Source: an uncultured Anaerolineae bacterium (GTDB lineage: Bacteria > Chloroflexota > Anaerolineae > Promineifilales > Promineifilaceae). From it: a stretch of 46,860 nucleotides of DNA. The notes under the pieces were generated by a model. It saw only the letters and a list, made by a program, of their open reading frames with translations, was not told where the DNA came from and searched no databases. Of the stretch, positions 25,008 through 33,401 are shown piece by piece. A program made the translations under genes and the position numbers. The stretch spans positions 1 through 46,860 of the forward strand of contig CAJQMR010000044.1 of the NCBI GenBank assembly GCA_905479495.1. Reading direction: 5' to 3'. Position 1 is the first letter of the stretch, and each line of letters opens with the position of its first letter.

Positions 25008-26036
25008 ATGAAATTTGATGTCACCCTGCTTTCCCACGATTTACACGAGATGGCGCAGATGGCCCAAACGGCCGAATCCCTCGGCTTTGCTGGACTGTGG
25101 ACGGCCGAAACCAACCACGATCCATTTTTCCCCCTGCTGCTCAGCGCCGAGCACACCAGCAATTTGCAGTTGGGCACGGGCATTGCCGTCGCCTTCCCTC
25201 GTACGCCTGCTATTTTGGCGCAGATGGCCTGGGATTTAGCCAAGTTTAGCAACGGCCGTTTCATGCTTGGTCTTGGTACGCAAGTCAGAGCACACAACGT
25301 GCTGCGCTTAGGCGCGCGATGGGACAAGCCGCTCAAGCAGATGCGCGAGACTATCCTGGCCATTCGTGCCTTTTGGGACTGCTGGCAAAATGGGACGCCG
25401 CTCAACTTCGCTGGGGAATATTTTAAGCTGAAGCTGATGACCCCGTTTTTTAATCCCGGCCCTATCGACCAGCCGAACATCCCCATTTACATCGCGGCAG
25501 TGAATAAGGGCATGCTGCGGCTGGCGGGCGAGCTGTGCGAAGGGGTCCATATCCACGCGCTGCATTCGGTGAAATACCTGGAACAGTTTGCTTTGCCCCA
25601 CATCGAAGCGGGCTTGCAGAAAAACGGCCGTTCCCGCGCAGATATTTCCATCAATACGGCCGTCTTTGCCATCCCCACCGATGATCCCGATTACGAAAAA
25701 TGGGCTGAGAACCACGTCAAGCAGCAAATCTCCTTTTATCTGAGCACTCCGGCCTACCGCGTTTTGGCAGAACTGCATGGTTGGCAGGAAACGGCCGTAC
25801 AGCTCAGCCAGCTAGCCCGAGATGGTGAGTGGGCCACCATGCCCAGCCTCATCAACGACAACATCCTGGACGTCATGGCCGTGCGCGGAACCTGGGCCGA
25901 ACTGCCGGGAATTATCCACAACAAATATGGCACCTTGCTAAACCGTGTCAGTTACTACCTACCTTTCATCCCTGGTGAAAACGAGGCTGGTTGGCGCGCA
26001 ACCATTGACGGGTTTAAACAAATCCATAACAAATAA
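25008..26036 (+). CDS. F420-dependent-type LLM class oxidoreductase (TIGR03617-like)
   Basis: 342 residues, luciferase-like TIM barrel. Landmarks: ESLGFAGLWTAETNHDPFFPLLLSAEHTSNLQLGTGIAVAFPRTP, GRFMLGLGTQVRAHN, RETILAIRAFWDCW, PIYIAAVNKGMLRLAGELCEGVHIH. These match the TIGR03617 group, which is expected to use coenzyme F420. The oxidised substrate is unknown; the next gene is an acyl-CoA dehydrogenase, so a role in acyl or alcohol oxidation is possible. Start follows CCTGAGGACCGCG. Four octamers. Confidence 0.88.
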   Translation: MKFDVTLLSHDLHEMAQMAQTAESLGFAGLWTAETNHDPFFPLLLSAEHTSNLQLGTGIAVAFPRTPAILAQMAWDLAKFSNGRFMLGLGTQVRAHNVLRLGARWDKPLKQMRETILAIRAFWDCWQNGTPLNFAGEYFKLKLMTPFFNPGPIDQPNIPIYIAAVNKGMLRLAGELCEGVHIHALHSVKYLEQFALPHIEAGLQKNGRSRADISINTAVFAIPTDDPDYEKWAENHVKQQISFYLSTPAYRVLAELHGWQETAVQLSQLARDGEWATMPSLINDNILDVMAVRGTWAELPGIIHNKYGTLLNRVSYYLPFIPGENEAGWRATIDGFKQIHNK

Positions 26037-26044
26037 ATTGTCCG

Positions 26045-26073
26045 GTAGGGGCGACCCGCCGGGTCGCCCTTAC
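26045..26073. repeat. Palindromic GTAGGGGCGACCC repeat
   Basis: GTAGGGGCGACCC / GGGTCGCCCTTAC with a three-base loop, eight bases after the LLM stop codon. Second copy of the repeat at 20935. Confidence 0.6.
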
Positions 26074-26107
26074 GTCAGGTTGAATCGAGAAACCAGGAGC
26101 AAACCTC

Positions 26108-27262
26108 ATGTCTATTTACTTTAACGATGAACACGAAATGCTGCGGCAGACGGTGCGGCGGTTTGTGGAAAGTGAAATTAATCCAAATGTAGAGGTGTGG
26201 GAAGACGGCCGTACCTTCCCCGCTCATGACCTGTTCAAAAAAATGGGTGATTTGGGCCTGCTGGGCATCGTTTACCCCGAAGAATACGGCGGGATGGGGC
26301 TGGATTACTGGTATCAGGTGGTGATGCTGGAGGAAGTGGGCCGGGCGCACTGTGCCGGTGTGCCGATGGCCATTGCCGTGCAAACCGACATGGCCACCCC
26401 AGCGCTGGCCGAGTTTGGCACGCCCTGGCAGAAGGAAACATTTTTGAAACCAGCTGTGGCGGGAACGGCCGTTTTCTCCATTGCCGTCAGTGAGCCAGAT
26501 GCCGGGTCCGACGTGGCTGCCATCCAAACCCGCGCCGTGCCCGACGGCGACGATTACGTGATCAATGGCAGCAAAATGTGGATCACCAGCGGCACCCAGT
26601 CCGACTACCTCACCCTGCTGGCTCGCACGGGCGATCAGCCTGGCGTCAAAGGTATGTCGCTCATTATTGTGCCCACGGATGTGCCCGGTTTCAGCGTGAG
26701 CCGCAAGCTGGAAAAGTTGGGCAACCATAGCAGCGACACCGCCATCCTTGCCTTCGACAACGTGCGCGTGCCGCAAAGCCACCGCATTGGTCCAGAAGGC
26801 ATGGGCTTCATGCTGCAAATGAAACAGTTCCAAAAAGAGCGGCTGGCTGGCGTGGTGATGGGCATCTCTGGCATGGAGCGTATCCTGCGTTTAACCATTG
26901 ACTACTGTCGCCAGCGCGAAACATTTGGCAAGCCGCTCATTGAAAATCAATGGATTCAGTTCAAAATTTGTGAACTGCTTACAGAAGTGGAAGCTTTACG
27001 CCAGTTAGCGTACCATTGTACGCGGGTCCTGGTCGCTGGTGGCGACATGACAAAAGAGGTGTCGATGGCTAAACTAAAGGCTGGTCGGCTGGCTCGTGAA
27101 GTAGCCGACACCTGTCTCCAGTTTCACGGCGGCATGGGCTACGTAGAAGAATATCCGATGGCCCGCTACTTCCGCGACGCCCGCCTGCTTTCCATTGGCG
27201 CAGGCGCAGATGAAATTATGCTGGGAATTATTGCTAAGTATGAAGGCATTTTGACAAGATAG
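26108..27262 (+). CDS. Acyl-CoA dehydrogenase
   Basis: 384 residues, standard length. FAD/substrate motifs are intact: FSIAVSEPDAGSDVAAIQTRA, YVINGSKMWITSG, CRQRETFGKPLIENQ, QFHGGMGYVEEYPMARYFRDAR and the C-terminal GADEIMLGIIAKYEG. It introduces a double bond at C2-C3 of an acyl-CoA and passes electrons to ETF. Chain specificity cannot be fixed. A three-gene set with the carboxylase subunits would fit leucine-type (isovaleryl-CoA) or terpenoid-acid breakdown. ATG follows CAGGAGCAAACCTC. Confidence 0.93.
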   Translation: MSIYFNDEHEMLRQTVRRFVESEINPNVEVWEDGRTFPAHDLFKKMGDLGLLGIVYPEEYGGMGLDYWYQVVMLEEVGRAHCAGVPMAIAVQTDMATPALAEFGTPWQKETFLKPAVAGTAVFSIAVSEPDAGSDVAAIQTRAVPDGDDYVINGSKMWITSGTQSDYLTLLARTGDQPGVKGMSLIIVPTDVPGFSVSRKLEKLGNHSSDTAILAFDNVRVPQSHRIGPEGMGFMLQMKQFQKERLAGVVMGISGMERILRLTIDYCRQRETFGKPLIENQWIQFKICELLTEVEALRQLAYHCTRVLVAGGDMTKEVSMAKLKAGRLAREVADTCLQFHGGMGYVEEYPMARYFRDARLLSIGAGADEIMLGIIAKYEGILTR

Positions 27263-27264
27263 TG

Positions 27265-27318
27265 GTCGGTAATCAGTGACCGATTACCGTTTACCGATAA
27301 CCAATTACCGATAACTGA
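27265..27318. repeat. Family A repeat after the dehydrogenase
   Basis: CGGTAATCAGTGACCGATTACCG and further CCGATTACC/CCGATAAC units begin three bases after the TAG stop codon and run to the next ribosome binding site. Confidence 0.6.
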
Positions 27319-27336
27319 AAAATGGGAGAAACAAAT

Positions 27337-28305
27337 ATGAATCAAATTCGCGTAGTGCGGTCGTTTATCGAGGCCGAGGCATTGGCTGACCTGATTGCCG
27401 TCGATTACAACCTGGAAGGGCCAGTGCGCTGCCAAATGTTTAGCAAAATGGTACGCACCCAGGATAATGACCATTATTTAGTCACTACTGGCCAGGGCGA
27501 TAAGTTTGTGGTGCGTGTTTATCAGTTGGGTACCCGGCTGGCGCGCCAGGAATCTGATTATTTGTACGAGGTCGATTGGCTTAACTTTTTGCACAAAGCA
27601 GGCTTGCCCGTCGCGTATCCCATTCCTCGTGCCGATGGTGGACTGTTGAGCAGCCTCAATGCGCCGGAAGGATTACGTTATTACGCTTTGTTTAGCCTGG
27701 CTCCAGGTCGGCCCATGTCCATTCAAAATGAAGAACAATTGTTTGTAACAGGCCGGGAAATGGCGCGCATTCATTTGGCTTCCAATGAGTATCAAGAGAA
27801 ATATGAGCGTCAGCCAATCAATCTTGAGTTCCTGGTAGACAAGCCAATCGAGCGCATTAAGCAGTATTGGGATGAAGAGCGGGCGGCCGATCTGGAAATC
27901 TTGATGATTTCGGCGGAAGAGGCCAAAGAAGAGATTGAAGATTTAATTGCCAATGATGAATACACGCCGGATGGTTGGGGACCAATTGGTGGGGATTTCC
28001 ACAGCGGCAGCGTTTTCTTCAAAGAGGATAATCAGCCGACCTTCTTCAATTTTGACTGGTGTGGCCCAGGCTGGCGATCTTACGACATTGCCGTTTTTCT
28101 GTTTAACACAAATCTCATTCACAACAGTTCGGCCGATTTGTCTGAGGCATTTTTTGCCGGATATTATTCACAGCGGCAGCTTTCTAGCAATGAACACGCC
28201 GCCATTGCGCCGTTCCTAACGATTCGCCGCATCTGGCAAACTGGCCTGTTTTCCATGAATGATGGTCTGGTGGGTCATACGTTTATTGCTCCTGCGCATA
28301 ACTGA
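27337..28305 (+). CDS. Aminoglycoside-phosphotransferase-fold protein, catalytic residues replaced
   Basis: 322 residues, APH/choline-kinase-like fold of the homoserine-kinase-II type. N-lobe strand NDHYLVTTGQGDKFVVRVYQ and linker FSLAPGRPM are present. The catalytic loop reads GGDFHSGS where the family has HGDLHxGN, and the metal site reads FNFDWCGPGW where relatives have an Asp in place of that Asn. So the catalytic His, the metal-binding Asn and one metal-binding Asp are all changed. It may be a pseudokinase. The start at 27337 has GGGAG eight bases upstream. It lies between the dehydrogenase and the carboxylase alpha subunit. Confidence 0.75.
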   Translation: MNQIRVVRSFIEAEALADLIAVDYNLEGPVRCQMFSKMVRTQDNDHYLVTTGQGDKFVVRVYQLGTRLARQESDYLYEVDWLNFLHKAGLPVAYPIPRADGGLLSSLNAPEGLRYYALFSLAPGRPMSIQNEEQLFVTGREMARIHLASNEYQEKYERQPINLEFLVDKPIERIKQYWDEERAADLEILMISAEEAKEEIEDLIANDEYTPDGWGPIGGDFHSGSVFFKEDNQPTFFNFDWCGPGWRSYDIAVFLFNTNLIHNSSADLSEAFFAGYYSQRQLSSNEHAAIAPFLTIRRIWQTGLFSMNDGLVGHTFIAPAHN

Positions 28306-28310
28306 CGGTA

Positions 28311-28372
28311 ATTCAGTAATTGGGTAATTGAGTAATTGGCTTGAAAATTATTCAATTACCCAATTACAATTC
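28311..28372. repeat. Palindromic GTAATTGGGTAATTGA repeat (family B)
   Basis: A perfect 16-base inverted repeat: 28316-28331 with 28352-28367, loop 20. It begins just after the kinase-like gene stop codon and ends before the carboxylase start. Copies at 35540-35597 and 40973-41030. Confidence 0.75.
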
Positions 28373-28384
28373 CCAATCTGAATT

Positions 28385-30346
28385 GTGATTCGCTCAATTT
28401 TAATTGCCAACCGGGGGGAAATTGCTTGCCGTATTGTGCGGAGTTGTCGGCGGTTGGGCGTTCGCACTGTGGCAGTTTACTCAGACGCTGATGCGGCGGC
28501 AAAGCATGTGCAGTTGGCGGATACGGCCGTTCTCATCGGTCTCTCTCCCGCCACAGACTCCTATCTCAACCCAACTTCTATTTTAAATGCCGCACGCCAA
28601 ACCGGGGTAGATGCCATTCATCCCGGCTATGGTTTCCTGGCCGAAAATGCCGCTTTTGCCCGCGCCTGTGCCGAGGCGGGCTTCACCTTCATTGGCCCCA
28701 ACCCAGAGGCGATTGAGCTGATGGGCCACAAACGCACCGCCAAAGAATTGGTGGCGCAAGCGGGCGTGCCTGTGCTGCCAGGGTATGGTGGGGCGGATCA
28801 GTCAGACGGCCGTTTCCAGGCCGAAGCTGAAAAAATTGGGGTGCCGATCATGGTGAAAGCTGCTGCTGGTGGCGGTGGCAAAGGGATGCGCCTTGTGTTT
28901 GAGCTGGATGAACTGCCAGAGGCATTGGCTACCTGCCGACGTGAAGCGAAGCAAGCGTTTGGCTTCGATGAATTGCTGCTGGAGAAGCTCATTTTGCAGC
29001 CACGCCATGTGGAAATTCAGGTCTTTGGCGACCAGCAGGGCAACGTCATTCATTTGGCTGAGCGCGACTGTTCTATCCAGCGGCGGCACCAAAAGGTCAT
29101 CGAGGAGTCTCCCTCGCCAGCGCTGACGCCGGAATTGAGAGCACGCATGGGGGAAACGGCCGTTGCCGCTGCCCGCGCCGTCAATTACGATAATGCTGGA
29201 ACGGTTGAATTTTTGCTCGAAGCCAGTGGTGAGTTCTATTTTTTGGAGATGAATACGCGGCTCCAGGTGGAGCATCCCGTTACGGAAATGGTCACCGGGC
29301 TGGATTTGGTCGCCTGGCAAATCGCCGTGGCGGCAGGCGAACCGCTGCCGCTGGGGCAAGACGCGGTTTTATTAACCGGCCACGCCATTGAGGCCCGGCT
29401 GTATGCCGAAAATCCGGCCAACGACTTTTTACCAGTGACTGGCCCCGTGCTGCTGTGGCGCGCGCCCACAGGTGAGGGCGTGCGGGTGGATGATGGCATC
29501 CAAACCGGGGCTAACGTGTCGGTTTATTACGATCCGATGCTGGCCAAGATTATTGTACATGGACCAGACCGGAAAACGGCCGTTCAACGATTGCAACGTG
29601 CTTTGGAGACGGCCGTTCTGCTGGGATTTACCCACAATTTGCCTTATCTGCACGACATTGTACGCCAACCAGCGTTTGTGGCAGGCACATACAACACCCA
29701 CTTTTTAGAAGATAAATTGGCGAATTGGCACCCAGCAACGGGCGATGCAACGTTGGCCCTGATTGGCGCGGCGCTGGCCCAATTTTACAGCTGGCCACAG
29801 CTGCCGGAAAACAGCGGCTATTGGCGCAACAATCCCAATGGCCCTATGCGCAGCCAGTTTGTGGTAGCAGATGAGACGATTACCGTTTTGTTGGAGCCGG
29901 TCCGTTTTCAGACTGATCAATTTAACATAACGATTGATGGTGAGCTGTTTGCCGTGGTGTGTGCGCCGCAGGCTGGCCCAGATTGGTCGTTGCTGGTGAA
30001 CGGCCGTTCCCACAAGCTCATCATTGTGCCCAATGGCGATGTGTGGTGGGTGCAGACGGAATCCGGTGTAACTTGGGCCACTGCCTTGCCACGACTGCCT
30101 CGGAAAACGGCCGTTTCTGCTACGGCTGGTTCGCTGCGTGCCCCTATGCCTGGCTCAGTTCTGGCGGTGCTGGTAACACAGGGGCAATCTGTAGTAGAGG
30201 GCGAACCACTGCTGAAGATGGAAGCGATGAAAATGGAGCATACCATTCGCGCGCCAGCCGCGGGCACAGTGGCGGAAATATTTTTTACGTCGGGTGATTC
30301 TGTGCCTGCCGATGCGCAACTGCTCCGTTTAGCGTTTCCTGATTGA
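28385..30346 (+). CDS. Acyl-CoA carboxylase alpha subunit (biotin carboxylase + biotin carrier)
   Basis: 653 residues, GTG start. Biotin carboxylase domain: ILIANRGEIACRIVRSCRRLG, HPGYGFLAENAAFARAC, the ATP-grasp loop KAAAGGGGKGMR, ERDCSIQRRHQKVIEESPSP, EMNTRLQVEHPVTEMVTG and the C-terminal EARLYAENPANDFLPVTG. A short BT-like linker of about 110 residues follows, then a biotinyl domain with the biotinylation motif EAMKMEH near residue 614. It carboxylates its own biotin with ATP and bicarbonate and feeds the carboxyltransferase encoded at 17382. Layout is that of methylcrotonyl/geranyl-CoA carboxylase alpha. Seven octamers lie in this gene. Confidence 0.93.
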   Translation: MIRSILIANRGEIACRIVRSCRRLGVRTVAVYSDADAAAKHVQLADTAVLIGLSPATDSYLNPTSILNAARQTGVDAIHPGYGFLAENAAFARACAEAGFTFIGPNPEAIELMGHKRTAKELVAQAGVPVLPGYGGADQSDGRFQAEAEKIGVPIMVKAAAGGGGKGMRLVFELDELPEALATCRREAKQAFGFDELLLEKLILQPRHVEIQVFGDQQGNVIHLAERDCSIQRRHQKVIEESPSPALTPELRARMGETAVAAARAVNYDNAGTVEFLLEASGEFYFLEMNTRLQVEHPVTEMVTGLDLVAWQIAVAAGEPLPLGQDAVLLTGHAIEARLYAENPANDFLPVTGPVLLWRAPTGEGVRVDDGIQTGANVSVYYDPMLAKIIVHGPDRKTAVQRLQRALETAVLLGFTHNLPYLHDIVRQPAFVAGTYNTHFLEDKLANWHPATGDATLALIGAALAQFYSWPQLPENSGYWRNNPNGPMRSQFVVADETITVLLEPVRFQTDQFNITIDGELFAVVCAPQAGPDWSLLVNGRSHKLIIVPNGDVWWVQTESGVTWATALPRLPRKTAVSATAGSLRAPMPGSVLAVLVTQGQSVVEGEPLLKMEAMKMEHTIRAPAAGTVAEIFFTSGDSVPADAQLLRLAFPD

Positions 30347-30373
30347 CAATTTATTGAGGCATGGCAAAATCTA

Positions 30374-30497
30374 GCGAAGGTCCAAGTTTTAGAAACCTGA
30401 CAGGTCTCCAAAACGACATGAGAACTTAATATTTCGGGTCAGCGAAACATCTTTATTAGCCAGGTTCTAGAAAGACCTGTCAGGTTTGGACTTTCGC
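30374..30497. repeat. MITE-like element with long terminal inverted repeats
   Basis: About 124 bases bounded by GCGAAGGTCC and GGACTTTCGC. Inside, AAACCTGACAGGTCT (30392-30406) pairs perfectly with AGACCTGTCAGGTTT (30473-30487). The element contains no gene and forms the leader of the response-regulator gene, which starts 16 bases beyond it. Confidence 0.6.
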
Positions 30498-30512
30498 AAA
30501 ATTGGTGATTGT

Positions 30513-31190
30513 ATGCAAGCAATTGTCATTTCGGAAAATGGTGAGGAACGGGAGTTCCTGAGTTATGTTTTACGCCATGCGGGCTTGGCCGTCGCCCGTA
30601 CTGCGACCGTGAAGCTGGTGATGAGTTCATTGCTCAAACAGCCCGTGGATCTTATTTTGCTTTCTGCCAAGGGGCATACGGCCGTTGCCGATGATGTCTT
30701 AGCCATTCGTACCATGTCCCAGGCACCGCTGCTGCTGCTGCATGACGCCACGACGGAAGACGAAACGTGTGAGCTGCTGGATGCGGGCGTGGATTTGATT
30801 TTAGAACGGCCGTATTCTCCCCGAATTTTGGCCCGCTACGTCACCGTGTTTTTACGTCGCGCTGGTTCTGTACCCGTCTCTATTCTAACCGCCATTCAAA
30901 CCAAAGATATCCAGCTAGATCCGGGAACCCGCACCGTCACGCTGGTTGATCAAACACCACAGCAGCTCACCCCGCTGGAATTTCGGTTGCTGTATGTGCT
31001 CATGACCAATGCGGATCAGGTAATACCCATTGACGTGATTATTGAGCGTGTGTGGGGCTACAATGGCGAGGGGAATCGCGAACTGGTGCGTGGCCTGGTG
31101 CGCCGTCTGCGCCGCAAGATTGAGCCAGACCCACACCAGACTCAGTTCATCCACAACCACCCTGGTGTGGGTTATCGTTTCTCTGCTTAA
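30513..31190 (+). CDS. Atypical OmpR-type response regulator with degenerate receiver
   Basis: 225 residues. The C-terminal winged helix is normal (QLTPLEFRLLYVLMTNADQVIPIDVIIERVWGY, LVRGLVRRLRRKIEPDP, FIHNHPGVGYRF). The N-terminal receiver has the fold but not the chemistry: the acidic pocket reads SENGEE, the phospho-acceptor Asp is Ser (LILLSAKG), the Thr/Ser switch position reads HDA and the conserved Lys of K-P is Arg (ERPYSP). It is unlikely to be phosphorylated. No histidine kinase is nearby. ATG at 30513 is preferred; a TTG at 30486 lies inside a repeat. Confidence 0.85.
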   Translation: MQAIVISENGEEREFLSYVLRHAGLAVARTATVKLVMSSLLKQPVDLILLSAKGHTAVADDVLAIRTMSQAPLLLLHDATTEDETCELLDAGVDLILERPYSPRILARYVTVFLRRAGSVPVSILTAIQTKDIQLDPGTRTVTLVDQTPQQLTPLEFRLLYVLMTNADQVIPIDVIIERVWGYNGEGNRELVRGLVRRLRRKIEPDPHQTQFIHNHPGVGYRFSA

Positions 31191-31393
31191 TTCAATTGCT
31201 TACTTCTCTGCCAACGCTGTTGCTACAATCAAAGACACCCCGCTTTTTACACATTTGACACGCTAAACGCGGTTTTGGCACACAAATAGCACACATTTTC
31301 CCCCACTTTTTACACACCATCCGCCTATATTGGAATCCAGATTTGTTATTTGGGTTCAAGAATTAACCCTATAGGAAAGAGGTAGCTAGACTC

Positions 31394-31639
31394 ATGAACA
31401 TGGCTCAATCCAAGAACATTGGATTATGTCCCGACTGTGGAGAAGAAGTTCGTTTCAAGAAATTGCCTTTTGTTGGTCAGCTAATGACGTGTCGTCGTTG
31501 CTCGGCGCAGTTGGAGGTGATGCGCAAGTCGCCAATTGAATTGCGATTGGCGACGGATGCCTGGGAGGAAGAAGTCGATTTCGAAGAGTTTGATTCACCC
31601 CGGCCGAATCAGCGCAGCAATAGAAAGGATCGTTGGTAG
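31394..31639 (+). CDS. LysW-like zinc-ribbon protein, first copy
   Basis: 81 residues. A CPDC...CRRC ribbon with the LysW-type spacing (LCPDCGEEVRFKKLPFVGQLMTCRRCSAQLEVMRKSPIEL). LysW is an amino-group carrier protein for lysine or arginine synthesis that needs a C-terminal Glu. Here the protein instead ends in a basic tail (NQRSNRKDRW), so it is not a standard carrier. It lies in tandem with a second, acidic copy. Start has GGAAAGAGG upstream at a rather long distance. The 203-base gap before it holds GGGTTCAAGAATTAACCC, a possible operator half-palindrome, but no gene. Confidence 0.75.
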   Translation: MNMAQSKNIGLCPDCGEEVRFKKLPFVGQLMTCRRCSAQLEVMRKSPIELRLATDAWEEEVDFEEFDSPRPNQRSNRKDRW

Positions 31640-31743
31640 GCAAACGGCCGTTGCCAACTTTCCCATAAAACAGTTTGAGTTCTCATGAGCGGTCGCCCCT
31701 GCCTGGCGGGCACAAAATATTTCCATTTAGGAGGTAATAGATC

Positions 31744-32016
31744 ATGAGTATAAATCCGCAATCTAAAACAGAAATTGGCATTTGCCCCGGTTGTGGCGCC
31801 CGTATTCGTTTTCAGAATAAGATGCAGGTGGGTGAGTTTGTCATTTGCGATGAATGTGGCGATGAATTGGAAGTTGTGAGCCTGTCACCTGTGAAGTTGG
31901 ACTGGGCGTTTGAAGACCCATTCGACGACGATTTTGATGGCGACTATGATGACGACTTTGATGATGACCTTGACAACGACGATTACGATGATGATGATGA
32001 CGACTGGGAAGATTAA
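31744..32016 (+). CDS. LysW-like zinc-ribbon protein, second copy, with poly-Asp tail
   Basis: 90 residues. Ribbon: IGICPGCGARIRFQNKMQVGEFVICDECGDELEVVSLSPVKLDW, close to LysW. Residues about 56-90 are almost entirely Asp, with Phe, Tyr or Trp at intervals, ending in DDWED. True LysW has an EDWGE-like acidic tail ending in Glu, to which the amino acid is coupled. The last residue here is Asp and the tail is far longer, so carrier function is doubtful. Ribosome binding site TAGGAGGT is strong. Followed by a strong terminator. Confidence 0.8.
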   Translation: MSINPQSKTEIGICPGCGARIRFQNKMQVGEFVICDECGDELEVVSLSPVKLDWAFEDPFDDDFDGDYDDDFDDDLDNDDYDDDDDDWED

Positions 32017-32090
32017 TTCCAGTCTCGGATGAATTTTGTTGACTAAAATAAAAACGATATTCAACTGACTCAACCTATTTACAATTAATA

Positions 32091-32129
32091 AAGCACCATC
32101 TTTCACAGCCGAAAGATGGTGCTTTTTTT
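32091..32129 (+). terminator. Strong intrinsic terminator after the zinc-ribbon pair
   Basis: Perfect 13-14-pair stem AAGCACCATCTTTC / GAAAGATGGTGCTT with a six-base loop and seven T. Confidence 0.9.
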
Positions 32130-32149
32130 CTGAAAGAGGATACAAGCCT

Positions 32150-33079
32150 ATGACGAAGCAATTATTATTTAAACGCACACATGTGCAACGGCCGTTTTCC
32201 TGGGCACGATTTTGGTCTCAAACGCGCCTTACCATTGTAATGGTCGTCGGGGCTTGTCTGGCAGCCCTTGGCTATGCCATGTTTCAGGTGCCGTTCAACA
32301 TCGTGGCTGGCGGCATTTCTGGTATCGGCATTATTGTGAACCATTTTGTCGGTTGGCCAGTGGGTTTGATCTTCTGGCTACTTAACTTGCCGCTGTTGGT
32401 GCTGGGATTTTTCTACTTGGGACGGTGGGGCTTTTTGCTGCGCACCCTGGTTGCCGCCACGGTCTTTTCGATTGCTACCGACTTTTTTGTGGCCTACATG
32501 CCACAATGGCTGAGCCAATATCCACTCACCGATGATTTGTTGTTGAACACCATTTACGGCGGCATTGTTGGTGGTATTGGCGGAGGCCTCATTTATCGTG
32601 CTGGTGGTACGATGGGGGGGACGGGAATAATCGGCCGTATCATCCAAAAGAAGACCGGGCAGCCGCTGAGCCAGGTCTACTTTTACACCGATGGTTTCAT
32701 TATATTGCTGGCTGGGCTGCTATTTGGCTGGGACATTGCCCTCTATGGCTTTTTAATGTTGTTCTTGAATGGGCTGGCCTCCGACTACACCTTGGAAGGA
32801 CCTAGTAGTGCGCGCACGGCCACAATCATTACCAATTATCCCCAGGTGGTGATTGATGAGCTGATGGTGCACCTGCACCGTGGGGTGAGCTTTTGGGAAG
32901 TGACCGGCGGCTTTACCGGGCAGAAACGGTATTTGGTGCTCTGCACGGTTACCCGGCCCCAGGTGGGCGAGGTGAAGCAGTTAGTCGCTAAAGCGGATCC
33001 TCACGCCTTTGTGACCATTGGTGTGAGTCATGAGGCAATGGGTGCCGGATTTACACCAATGCCTGTTACCACAGATTAG
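32150..33079 (+). CDS. YitT-family membrane protein (DUF161/DUF2179)
   Basis: 309 residues. Five to six transmembrane helices (for example LGYAMFQVPFNIVAGGISGIGIIVNHFVGWPVG, GGTMGGTGIIGRIIQKKTG) are followed by a soluble C-terminal DUF2179 domain (ATIITNYPQVVIDELMVHLHRGVSFWEVTGGFTG, VTIGVSHEAMG). YitT proteins are predicted transporters whose substrates are not well established. The octamer near the start encodes the RP of VQRPFSW. Flanked by two terminators, so it is a single-gene unit. Binding site GAGGATA is moderate. Confidence 0.9.
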   Translation: MTKQLLFKRTHVQRPFSWARFWSQTRLTIVMVVGACLAALGYAMFQVPFNIVAGGISGIGIIVNHFVGWPVGLIFWLLNLPLLVLGFFYLGRWGFLLRTLVAATVFSIATDFFVAYMPQWLSQYPLTDDLLLNTIYGGIVGGIGGGLIYRAGGTMGGTGIIGRIIQKKTGQPLSQVYFYTDGFIILLAGLLFGWDIALYGFLMLFLNGLASDYTLEGPSSARTATIITNYPQVVIDELMVHLHRGVSFWEVTGGFTGQKRYLVLCTVTRPQVGEVKQLVAKADPHAFVTIGVSHEAMGAGFTPMPVTTD

Positions 33080-33115
33080 TAGGCCATTAAGCTCGCCCTC
33101 ATAATCTTACCCCAG

Positions 33116-33158
33116 GGCACAGGCAGGTTGCATTCGTTTTCTCCTGTCTGTGCCTTTT
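33116..33158 (+). terminator. Intrinsic terminator after the YitT gene
   Basis: GGCACAGGCAGG and CCTGTCTGTGCC (one G-U) around a 15-base loop, followed by TTTTTT. Confidence 0.8.
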
Positions 33159-33401
33159 TTCCTATTCACGGCTTCCGATCCCCTTTAGTATAGTCCCACT
33201 GCTTTTTGCTTGCTTCTTCATGAAATAATCCTTGCGTGTTGCCTGGCTTTGGGCAACACATGCATATGCTGACCCCATTGTTGTTCGCCAGGGGAGAGCA
33301 TTCCTAAGACTACACATTCGGTTTTGATCGTAAAACGCCGCTAGCGTTTTGCCTGCTGTTGGAGTTCCAGGGCGGATAGGCAAAACAGGAGCAGAACGAG
33401 C
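33159..33401. promoter_or_regulatory. Upstream region of the ATPase-MscS pair, with two hairpins
   Basis: Contains GTGTTGCC / GGGCAACAC (about 33237-33260) and AAAACGC / GCGTTTT (about 33333-33350). No small gene is convincing. AGGAG at about 33387 serves the TTG start at 33402. Confidence 0.4.

Noticed and set aside
31915..32012. GATGAC-rich low-complexity tract, resembling a microsatellite or repeat array
   Set aside because: It is the in-frame poly-Asp tail of the second LysW-like protein.
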